Assembly: GCA_003993805.1 (NCBI GenBank)
Contig: RSEF01000004.1
Coordinates: 7,177,202-7,241,201 of the forward strand
Direction: 5' to 3'
Length of the DNA stretch: 64,000 nucleotides
DNA from: Himantopus leucocephalus
Lineage: Eukaryota > Chordata > Aves > Charadriiformes > Recurvirostridae
Shown piece after piece: positions 53,801 to 64,000 of the stretch; positions within the stretch are counted from its first letter, which is position 1, and each line of letters begins with the position of its first letter. Under the pieces are notes generated by a model. The model ran no database searches and was not told the DNA's origin. It saw only the letters and a list, made by a program, of their open reading frames with translations. The translations under genes and the position numbers were made by a program.

Positions 53801-56261
53801 CTTGTTTGTTTTGTTTTAAATCCAAAAGCCCTTTTCTCTGGGAAGCTAGATGTTCTTAAGTTCAGAGTACCCCACACTGCTGTTTTCTGAGGCCACTTTT
53901 TCACAGCTTCTGAACTCATTCCTGAACTAGTCTGCAACTAGCACCACATCCAGACAATAATTGCATGTCCTAGTAAGGCCCACTAGTCCCAAAGGACTTG
54001 TCTTTTAAGGCAAAATAACTTGGAGAAGGGAAAATATGCAAAGTGACAGCAGATTAAAGAATGATGGAAATTAAAAGTTTAAAAAGCATGAGAAAGCAAT
54101 TAACCAAGGAACAAAACGATGTTTCTAAGCATATAGAAGCTCAGAGTCTGTGACAGAATCAAAGCCTCCTGGAAAAAATGAAAATTAAAAGGCAACTAGG
54201 GAAACTACTTAAAAACAGGTTTTTTTCTGTCTTTATAAAGGGTGTAAGATAAGTGCCATTTCAGCTCCCAATCCATGGCACAGGGACAGAGATGGAAGCA
54301 TTAGAAGAAGCAATGCTGGAACCAAGTCGTGCAACAATCACCAGCAAGGCTCCAGAGCCAGACTGGGCCCCATCGACAGTGCCTTGCCTGTTTCATTCAG
54401 GATCCAAATAAATTGTCAAGATACTAATAAAACATTCAAACGAACTCTGAGAACTGCAATTTAATAGCTTCCTGGTCTCAAATGAAAAATAGATGGATAG
54501 ATTGAGCTCAACCTTTATTCAGTTTTAAGCCTTTCTACGTATTTTGCATGGAGGAAAGAAATAGCAAGTGACTAAGTTCTGAGGGAATTTTGCCCCTCTA
54601 ACTCGCAGACTCGTACTTCTGAAACAGCACGCAGATAGCATCTGACTTAGTCCTTTCAAAAAGCCCATAACAAAATCCATCACAGAAGTTTGCTAAGGAA
54701 AATACAGTTACAGATGAGAGAGGCAAGACACCTCTGCTCACTGAAAGTGCAGAGAATAGCGCAGAGACGGGGCTTTTTAGGAAAGACTACATGAAGTGAT
54801 TAAATGTTTAAGTGGTATAAAACTGCACTAGACTAAAATATAGTCAGGGAAATTTGAAGGGACCTATAGAAGACAGTTGATCAAGTATCATGACGCAAGT
54901 GGATATGCAACATTTACAAATGCAAGGTAATGCAGAAATTTTACCTACTTGCATATAAAGCCAGACTCTCAACCAACTATAACTTAGAAAAAAGACCTGG
55001 ATGTTGCTGTGAAAAGTCAGTAAGACCATTTATTTCTCCTACAATACTGGATGAAAAGCAAAGAGAATTAAATATGAGATAAAAAGCATCTGGAGAAAAC
55101 ATAACCATGATATAAGTGAACAGTACAGCCTCCTCTGTAATGATCCATGTTCTTTTCACCCTGTTCTATACTGACAGCAGGAAGAGAAGATGCTAAATGG
55201 ATACAAACTACCCCAGAGAAATGAAATACAAACTTTTTCCCCTGAGACTTCAGTAAATCTCCAATTGAATGAAAGATTATCATCAAGGACTGTATTACAC
55301 CTAATGTATGAGCTAAAATGAAGCAATGCATGGCTCAGCAAATTAAGATCTTGATTGTTGTCTGGGTCCAATGACTTTAAACAAGTTACTTAACCTTCCC
55401 TTCCCTCAATATCCAAGCTTCTTATTGTGGTTTGGGCCTTTTTGAGAAGGTGAAGCACTTTTTTGTTCAAAAACCTCGGGCAAAACCCAAGATGTTGTGA
55501 TAATTATTAAAAAATTAATAAGCATTTAATTAGGCTAATTCTAAAAGTTATTTCTAAATCCTTAATTCAGTGTAGATGAAAACATCATTTGTAACCAGAC
55601 AACCATCTAAGTAGAAACCAATATAAATCAGCAAAAGCTATTCCAGCAACAGAAACTGTAGCTACATCATTAAGAGCAATTTTAAATGCTTACTACTTTC
55701 GTAATCACTTGCATTTTATTTTCAAACTTTTTTTATTAGAACATCGACTAGTCATTATCCTAGCACAGCTAAAGTGGGACAGAATCAATGCCCTGTAGAC
55801 TGTCTCCTCTGCTGTTTGTGATAAATACTGTCTAACAAGTTAGAAAAAATCCATTTTGATACTGCTTCCCAATTACACCTGTTAAATGTTTTTTGAATGA
55901 CTAAATTTTGGGGTTCTTTTATACCTAGATATGTTGCTAAGCTAATATTTTAAATGGAAGAGTATTGTACCATTTCTAGTCGCTTTCTCACCAAATTTCA
56001 AAATAAGCAAATCAAATCGTAATTGTTTTCTTAGGATTCAATGCGAGTTATTATGTACTTGGTAACTTTCAGAATTCTAGTCACTCATTTTCACAGCAGC
56101 AGCTAACCAAGATGCACACTTAGGAAATTAAGTCATTAATACCATGCTATGAGACAGCCCTTTTTATATGTGCTCAATATGAAGCATACCAAAATAAAAC
56201 CAGCAAATGTCAGCAACTAACACTAATGCCAGCCTCATAGTCATATCACAAAAGACAATTT
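50825..56261. other. Unique AT-rich sequence, no gene seen
   Basis: There is no supportable gene; frames stay below 90 codons. A GT-rich tract lies at about 53760-53820. The 52880-53330 part contains several homeodomain-type cores and an E-box and might hold conserved noncoding DNA, but sequence alone cannot show this. Confidence 0.5.
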
Positions 56262-56634
56262 TCATGGAATCACAGAATGGTTTGGGTTGGAGGGGACCTT
56301 CAAAGGGCACCTAGTCCAACCCCCCTGCCACAGGCAGGGACACCTTCCACTAGACCAGGTTACTCAAAGCCCCATCCCACCTGACCTTAAGCACTTCCAA
56401 TGATGAGGTATCCACAACTTTTCTGGGCGATTTGTTCCAGTGTCTCACCACCCTCTGTAAAAAATTTCTTCCTCGCGTTCAATCTAAACCTACCCTCTTT
56501 CAGTTTAAAACCATTGCCCCTCATCCTGTCGCTACAGGCCCTGGTAAAAAGTCTTTCTCCGTCTTTCTTATAAGCCCCCTTTACACATTGAAAGGCCACA
56601 ACAGGGTCTCCCCAGAGCCTTTTCCAGGTTGAAT
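56262..56634 (-). mobile_element. CR1 LINE, 5'-truncated, best copy
   Basis: This is the clearest repeat in the window. Read on the plus strand it starts with TCATGGAATCACAGAATGG, the reverse complement of the CR1 3' terminal repeats. It runs through GGTTTGGGTTGGAGGGGACC, CCAACCCCCCTGCCACAGGC and TCCACTAGACCAGGTTACTC to a block encoding the end of CR1 ORF2. On the minus strand a frame at 56689-56387 carries a stretch with SDRMRGNGFKLKEGRFRLNA, typical of the ORF2 C-terminus just after the reverse transcriptase. Only about 370 bp of a 4-5 kb element remain, so it cannot move. Low divergence compared with the other CR1 fragments suggests a younger insertion. The left end is clear; the right end is approximate. 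Confidence 0.93.
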
Positions 56635-58559
56635 GCAAAGAAGTTTTCTTCTCATTCATTTTGGAAGGATCCACATCACTGAAATGCACTGATCAGTGGA
56701 GCTTCCACACAGGCCACAGACCACTCAGCCACATGTAACTTCTCTGTAAACCTTTTCAGTCACGCTCTCATTCTAGACTTGACTGGTAAACTCCAATAGC
56801 ACTGTAACTGTAAAACATCCAAGTCAAAACAAAGTCTACCTCAGATCAGTTAAAGCACAAGTTCTACAATATTTTATTCTCATTAAAGACCATCTTCCAC
56901 ATGTAATTAAAATAGCTATTTTTTTTTCCCCCTCTGCACTAGTGAACTTGGGAAACGTTCATGCGTTTTTTTGTTCAAGCTGACCTCTGTCCTTCCTTCT
57001 CTTACCCTTTTAGCCTGTCTTCATGTTGTATTATCTGTCTGCATTAAGCTTATAACTCTTTCCATTCTCATATTCACTTTATCATCAATGTAACTTGGCT
57101 TTAAGTTATGCATACTTCAGTTTAATGAAACTATTTTCACATCTTAACAGTCTGGGTCACCAACTGAAATTAATATTAAAGAAATGTAAGCAAGCATATA
57201 AAGATCTAGATAATGGACCTGTCACATAGAAGCAAGAATAAACCAACCAACTCGAGTATTCTCAAAATTCTCTATTCTCTAGGGGTTATTAAGAGATAAT
57301 CTTAAAAAAGAATGAACTGAAGATGTTGTTTTATTAATAAAACCAAACTTCTGTGAAAAATGTTATTAGATTCAGACAAGCAGTCTATCAGGACTGTTCC
57401 TGTCTGTTCAGCGTACTCAGCGTGTTTAAAACCTAAAGTGTTTCCACACCATCTAAATTACTGTTTCGCTCACTGCCATTACACCAGTCTACACTGAACA
57501 CATCCTACCTTTTGTAGCAAATTTTCACTGGTGTTTCTGCTAGTAATCTTCCTGAATCATTATCTAAGGTATTATTAATGACTAGGATCCAAGAAATACT
57601 GTTTTGGAAACCTAAAACACATTATAGCTAAATGATTGAATTCTTCTGACTGACTAGAGGGTAAGGATGTGCTGTACTCGTATTTGGGTATAAGGCTTAT
57701 ATGCAGCCTTACATTTAGCATGGACAGGAATTCTCTTTTTACATGAAGTGATTATTAAAGTCTCACCAAAAATTTACTTGGAAAGGACAGAGAATCTGAA
57801 TTTGCTGCCCTTTATATCAGCCACTTGAGAATAAACTACAATAAATCAAACCAAAGCTATTCTTCCCCAGATATTTAAAATAAAGAACCATACAGGCTTA
57901 GTGTTCAGGAATGGCTCTTGAAATAATTTTCCATAGCAACTAATGCTATTTTTGCTATAAATAATTGCTTTCTGCTGCTCCTATTTACTTTTCCTTTGAG
58001 TCTTTCATATTACTTGAATACAGCAAAAAATCCAGGTAAAGATTTTTGTTGCCACTGATGACTATAAGATTCTCTGCAACCTGTTTCAAAAAAGACGACA
58101 AAAATTTCTGGGCAAAATGCAGAGAGAACCCTACTCTTAAACCAAGAAGAGCAATAAAAGAAGCTTTAAGAGATATCCCAGCCCTGTGTACACCATGGGA
58201 GCACGCATTTGCAGTCAAAACATTACTAGTTCACAGAAATAAAACTGAATTCTTAGTATGAAAAACAGCTTTGTTTTATCACAACAACATTTCTGAAACA
58301 GTTAACAGTGACACTGTTCAGGTCAAAAAAGTTACAATGTATTAGCAGCTATCAGTAACATTTTTGTTTCTTCATTATGGGACAATGGGAAGAAGCTCTA
58401 ATTACTGCATACAAATATTTACATTGGTGTGAAAACTGCTAACTACCTTTAATTGCTAGCAGTAATTCATATGCTTTAGGGTAAAATGAGTAAGTATAAA
58501 CACCTGTAGCCAATAAATAATTTAGTTGTCATTCTCATACCCTGGAGAAGTTGAACTGC
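56635..58559. other. Unique AT-rich sequence, no gene seen
   Basis: There is no supportable gene. The last 200 bp (from about 58380) contain TAATT and CATATGC-type homeodomain and POU-like cores leading up to the Maf-type site. Confidence 0.5.
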
Positions 58560-58572
58560 TGCTGACTCAGCA
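58560..58572. promoter_or_regulatory. Perfect T-MARE (Maf/AP-1-type site)
   Basis: TGCTGACTCAGCA is an exact 13-bp match to the palindromic Maf recognition element with the TPA-type core TGACTCA. Large and small Maf, Nrf and Bach factors bind such sites, and the core is also bound by AP-1. A perfect 13-mer is not expected by chance in 64 kb. A regulatory role is inference; no promoter or gene is visible nearby. Confidence 0.5.
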
Positions 58573-61500
58573 TGAGCAAAACTGAAAGTGCTTTTCCAAA
58601 GGCTTCAGAAAGCATTATTTTAGAGACTACACATGACAAAGTACAATAAATCCATGGGACGGGTTATTCTGTGTGTTATTAATATTTTGAAACATCAGTA
58701 ACATCTAATATGAAAGAAGAAAATCTCCAAGCCCAGCATGACGGCGTTATTTCAACAGCTAAGCCTCTGAATTAACTTGTAACAGAAGTGCTCCTGGCAC
58801 CAGAAACAAGCCACACTGTGGCACTTAAACTTCCAAGACCTGTCTGCTAAACTATGCCCCAAAACTGCAAACTGCGGTATGTAGGTTTTTGGTTTCTAAG
58901 TCTATTTAGGAATCTGCATCAATCTCGATCCTCAGAGAAGTCCTAGACAAAAGATATGAGTACACCAAAAAAACCTCATATATTCCAGAGCTGTTGATTG
59001 TCTTAACTTTTTGAAGAATACGTATAACTCTGAGATCCCTTGTCACTAAAGAAACAACACCCTGAAGGAAGTGGTTTGTCTTTCTTTCAGGAACAAATTA
59101 GGTCAAACCAATGAAGTAGACAGTGAAGCAGCCTGAGTTGGATCTTTAATTAGCAGACGGTTTATAGAATTAGCTCTGGTTTTTGTTTTTACTTTTTCCC
59201 AGTTCTTTGATTTATGGAAATCTGTGTTCGCATAAGAATAAGACTACTAGTGAACCGTTTGTGTACCAGTGATTACACTGATTGCCTATGACATCCATAT
59301 GATGGCAATACTACCAATCTTGGGAGACTCTAAATGCACCACAATGATTTCCAGTTTAGTGATCATTTGTAGCGAAAGCAAGCAAATTTAACATTCAGGC
59401 CTATTCCCCCTTTTCTACTATGGCCATTTTAATAATGATTAGCCAATTCACTGTACAAAATGGATAATGAGTATACGAAAACCAGCTAGCTACTGAAGGC
59501 AGCCAGACTCATCAACCAGACAGAGGTGTTGATGTCTTACCTCATGTTCATCCGGAGCATTTTTAAAGTCCTTTTTTACGGATATAAATTTCCAGGCAGT
59601 TTTCACTCAGCCTGTTTGTTAATACTGACCATAAATTCTGTTTGGTGCCCTTAATTTGCTATGTTTTGTATTCTTTAGAAGTATTCTGCATTGCAGAATT
59701 TACTGCTCAAAGACCTTCAATTTCTGCTACTCAGATGAGCTCTGGCTGTACTGCTGATTAAACATATTGCTAATGTTTCAGCTGACATATTTTCCTGGGC
59801 TATGGAGGCATGCATGCGTGTGTCTCGGTGATGATGATTTGTGAATACTTATGAACTGATCCACATGCACAGTATTGAAAAAACTGTTAAAATGTAAATT
59901 ATGAGGCATCAGTAACAATAGCTTGACAATATTATGACATTAAAAAGAGGCAAAACTATGCAGGACAAGAACACATTCACCACTGAAATGAAAAATTTTG
60001 AAAAAGATGGAAGTCATATGCACTGGTAAAAGCTAGGGAAGAAAACAAGAAAAAATAAAGGGCAAGGAAGAACGAAAACAAAACTGGAGCTAATGAACAT
60101 GATACTAAAAATATAACACAAAATTAATAAAAACCAATAAGGAGATTCAAAGCAATTAGAACAAACATCCAATCTTAGACTATTAGACAAGTGTGGAGGA
60201 AAAAAAATTCTATCAAATGGATTTACTAGGGCAATACAGCCAGTAGAATGACTATAACAATAACAAATGATAAAAAAATTAGGACTAAAGTATGATCAAT
60301 AATCAGTAAGTTCTTATTGAAAAAAAACAAGAACACTTTGAGGAAGTCACCTCAAACAGCTAGGAAAGGAGAAATAGCAATACATAAAGTTGATTCACTG
60401 CATGGCTGAGTATCCACAAATGGAAGATCATGTTTTAGATATTTCTGCAGATGAACATGAAATGGTAAACAAAACAATTATAATCATGCCAGAGCAGGCA
60501 TTTAGGCAATGACTGTGGAATTATTTCACTCTGGGGTGGAAAACAAACAAACAAAAAACCCCCTCAAAAAACCCCTGCACATAGATAAAAGAAATACATT
60601 CTAAAACCTTCAACAGAAGTTCCAGCAGAAATTCCAATAAGAGATTTTAGCTGTAAAGACTGAAATACCCCTTTCTTTCAGAGGTGGTTGGCATATGACG
60701 AACAGAATAAAAACATTCTTCTACCAGCACTGTACAACTGTTAGATAATGTATCTTAAATCTCTAGGGTTAGCAGGTTGTCATGAGCCCTATGTTAACAG
60801 AAGGAGCATTTTGTTCATGAAGACACTTGCTATTTCTGGAAGTTGAACAAGATACTCAAACTAGAAAAGAACCTGAAGGAAAGTGAATACTCAATTTCTC
60901 TTTCTGTACTCATTTTTAACATACATATTGAAATAATAAATAGACATTTAAGTCTTATCTGTTTTGGATAGACATGTATATTACGGCTGAATCAGGAAGA
61001 ACATTGGATTTTGATTAGACTTTAACTGTCCTTTCCATTTGGCACAATTTGTGGGAATGTAAGGAACAACACTGAAATGACCAAATTTGAGAACAGCCTG
61101 AAGTCACACTTCCTTACAGAATCTTTCCATTTTTACACAAAGATTTTCAGAAGCTCTCAAATATTATCTTCTTTTTCTACTTATATGATCTTGAAGACTC
61201 AATAAAACCTCTGCTCAAGAAGATAACTTGTCTTGTACTCCCCATTCACTCAGCTCTGCAGGGCTTCACAGCAGGTTTTTCTTTTCTTCTTTTTTAAACT
61301 ATGTATATTGAATTCCATTGCAGAACCATTCAAAGGTTTTACAAATTATAATTTATCCATAAAAACTGAATGGGGTCATAACCTCCACTGCCATTAATGC
61401 GATATCTTTGTGAATGCATTTGGTTTTAGAGATAACTCCTGGTGGTATTAAGAAAAAAAAAAGTATTCTATGGCCAGGAACATTTCAAACAGAGCTTTTA

Positions 61501-63902
61501 AGTTAAATTATTTTTCCAGAAATGTGCAAGTTTCTTGAAAGCATTCAACGCTTTTCTGCAAACAAACAGTTGTTCTCCACTCAGTTAAATCAAGCCATCT
61601 ATGTTTCTATTTTTGGCAAGCTCTCCCCTCTGGTTAAACCATTACCTACTAAGGACAACAGAACTGGGAAAATTTAAACTAAAACTGTTTAGAACTCTCA
61701 GTTAGCATTCTGCAACATAAAATTAAGAGTAAAAGTGAAATTCAAAGCCTCAAAAACAAATATAATTCAACTGGGGACTTTTCTTCTTATATTTTGTAGG
61801 GAAACAAGTTCTTTTGAGGTTTTTTTATTCTCTTTCAGTATATTATAATGAAATGAGTTGTTTCCAGGTTTGTTTCTTGTCAGTGCTAACAAAAGACCTG
61901 ATATGCTACGGAGTCTACAAAGATTAGAGATGAACAAAACCACTACATAACCCAGCACTTCTGAACATCAGGGAGGTCTGAATGCAGATCTGATTTTTGG
62001 TCTACCTTGCTCTATCATAAGCAAACCAAACCCTGGACTCCACTCTGGCTAGGAATATTTGTAGTTGAGGAGACACCTCAGGGTCATGGCATCTACTTTT
62101 CTTTCACCTGTAACAGGGAAAGACAACAATAAAAAATATCCTCATGTAGGGCTTACGTAGGTGCATACATTCCCTAAATATCTCCTTTAAAACAGCAAGT
62201 GTGAAGGTACCCCTGTATCAAAATAAACTGTGACTTTCTGGAAGATATTAGCCAACTGAGAAAACACTTATTCAGTTCTGTTAAGAAGATTAAGAGAGAT
62301 CCAGCATAAGATTCATTATGCAACAAAACTCTGAAATACCTTGCATACTAACTGAATGTTTGTGAGGAAATTCATAGTGTCTTATAGTACAGTTTTATGT
62401 GTCATGAATTAGCAATTGGACCACTTTAAAACTCTTAATCCTCGAAAGCTTCAAGTGCAAAGTAAACGTTGTAGCCTATATTCATTTCAAGAGTAAATTG
62501 ACAAGCAATGCTGAGCCTGTTACACATTCTGGAATACCTTCTTCTTGTTGCTAATGCACACACCAAAAACAAACAAACAGAAGCCCACACAACTAGAACA
62601 ACCTAAGCCAAACCAGAGCATCTCTCATCCAAAGTACAAGACAACCTGAACCACATATTATAGAATAAATGACATTTCAATTAGTACTTTGGATTATTCA
62701 TATTTTTATCCCCTAGGCTCTTCTTATACCAAACCTCACTGTATGTGCAAATTTACTGTATCAAAATCCTTATAATCCTGTTCTGAAGATCCACAGGATA
62801 CAGATGAGCATTAGATTTTGCTCCATAACGTAACCTTGGTTTCTCTATCATCCATGAATATTTGTAACAGAACTGACTGAGGGAATTAAAGGGAAGACAA
62901 GAATGAAACACCACAGAGACAGAAAAAATGCACAAATTGATAGCAGATTTAGCCCGAGCTTTTGCAAATGAAATTAATACAGTTTAGCTATACTTACATG
63001 GCAATAACTATGTACTCGCTAATAAATATTTATTAACTGTTTATAATTTGCTCTCCCATAAAGTGTTCAAGGACAGAATACTTAATGACTTGGGTCTCAT
63101 TATCTAAGACATTCAGGATTGACACCTCCTCTCAAAATCTAGAAAAAGCAAGAACAACAAAAAAAATCAATCCACCATTTAAAGAAAGTTAATATCTACG
63201 CTCACATTTTCTTTATTTTGCTGCCCTTGCTAAGGTAAAATTATCTCATACATCAGGAAATAGCTGCTGATGTAATGCAGTATCAGAAGTACTATCAAAA
63301 CTGCACCTTAGTTTTCTTTGAACTGACCAATGCATCTGGGTTTTGAATAAGACCAAGAGGGGAAAAAAACAAAAGGAAAAATCCATTCCACCTGCCGCTT
63401 GGCTTCCAGTATTTTCTTTCACCTTTTCATCAGGTTTATCAAATGACTTATTTTTTTTTTCCTTTGTAAACCTGTGTGAGAACAACTTGATATTGGTACT
63501 GTACTTTATTCACATGAAAATCTCAAGCCAAGTAAGGAAGCAATAAAAAACAAAGAAATACAATGAGAATTTATAGTATGATCTTAGTAGGCATCTTGCT
63601 TCTCTGATGTTCAGTGTTGTCTGCAAAAATATAGAGCCAGATTAATGAAAGGTATGAGAAGAAAACATTTTTCATATCTAGAGTTTTAACCAATAAAAGC
63701 ACTCACATAGTACATATTCTCAGTGCTCAACAAAATATTTCTAGTGCTCCTTTCTATATTAATAAAATAGCAAGTGTGGCTATTTAGCACCTTTTGATAT
63801 TATTTAAGTTAATATTTCCCCTGCATGTGTAGTTAATAGTCACAAGATCTAGTTCTGTGTGTGGCTGTAACAGCACAAACATGAAGTGACATAGATACAC
63901 GC
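58573..63902. other. Unique AT-rich sequence, no gene seen
   Basis: I see no gene or nameable repeat. Open frames are at most about 80 codons, and A- and T-runs are common (for example near 61450 and 63450). Confidence 0.5.
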
Positions 63903-64000
63903 ATCATAGAATAGGGGAAGGGTACGAATACTACAATTGCAAATTGCAATCCCAACCTCTGCAACAACCCACAGGGTTACTAAGCAATTACAAAAAAATC
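63903..64000 (-). mobile_element. Possible CR1 3' end, cut by window edge
   Basis: The text TCATAGAATAGGGGAAGGG is followed about 30 bases later by TCCCAACCTCTGCAACAACC. This resembles a badly decayed CR1 3' end read in reverse complement. The similarity is limited to these two blocks, so it may be coincidence. Sequence beyond the window would settle it. Confidence 0.3.

Overview
This window looks like vertebrate nuclear DNA and is most likely avian. The main evidence is CR1 LINE sequence: one clear 5'-truncated copy with the characteristic CR1 3' end (56262-56634, minus strand), three older fragments (about 5915-6080, 8678-8830 and 27688-27930) and a possible fifth at the right edge. A fragment resembling the end of an avian endogenous-retrovirus LTR lies beside a gap at 9433-9532. 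The DNA is AT-rich, with stop codons in every frame. I found no protein-coding gene, tRNA, rRNA, CRISPR array or operon that I can support, so I read the window as intergenic or deep intronic DNA. Crocodilians and turtles also carry CR1, so the avian call is an inference.

Layout. 1-5.9 kb: AT-rich unique sequence with one short tandem repeat. 5.9-9.9 kb: the repeat-rich part, with an old CR1, a decayed Ty3/Gypsy-like reverse transcriptase/RNase H remnant (about 6375-6880), a second old CR1, a 20-22 bp tandem duplication, a 100-N gap and the LTR fragment. 9.9-27.7 kb: unique sequence broken by single-N contig joins, most with near-identical sequence on both sides (11089, 12864, 14944, 15098, 21591). 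One such copy also contains a 20-bp microinversion between inverted arms. Possible regulatory or structural motifs here are an RFX X-box-like site and a G-quadruplex-type run. 27.7-56.2 kb: an old CR1, homopolymer tracts, a gap set in a poly-G run (39885-39939), further single-N joins (36358, 45196, 49732, 50804) and a cluster of unremarkable ORFs at 48.3-49.4 kb. 56.2-64 kb: the best CR1 copy, then unique sequence containing a perfect 13-bp Maf recognition element (58560-58572).

No genes can be shown to work together here, and I do not see a new biological system. The most informative results are the assembly signature (single N plus duplicated flanks, probably unmerged overlaps rather than biology), the Gypsy-like relic, which is notable if the genome is a bird, and the MARE-centred candidate regulatory element.
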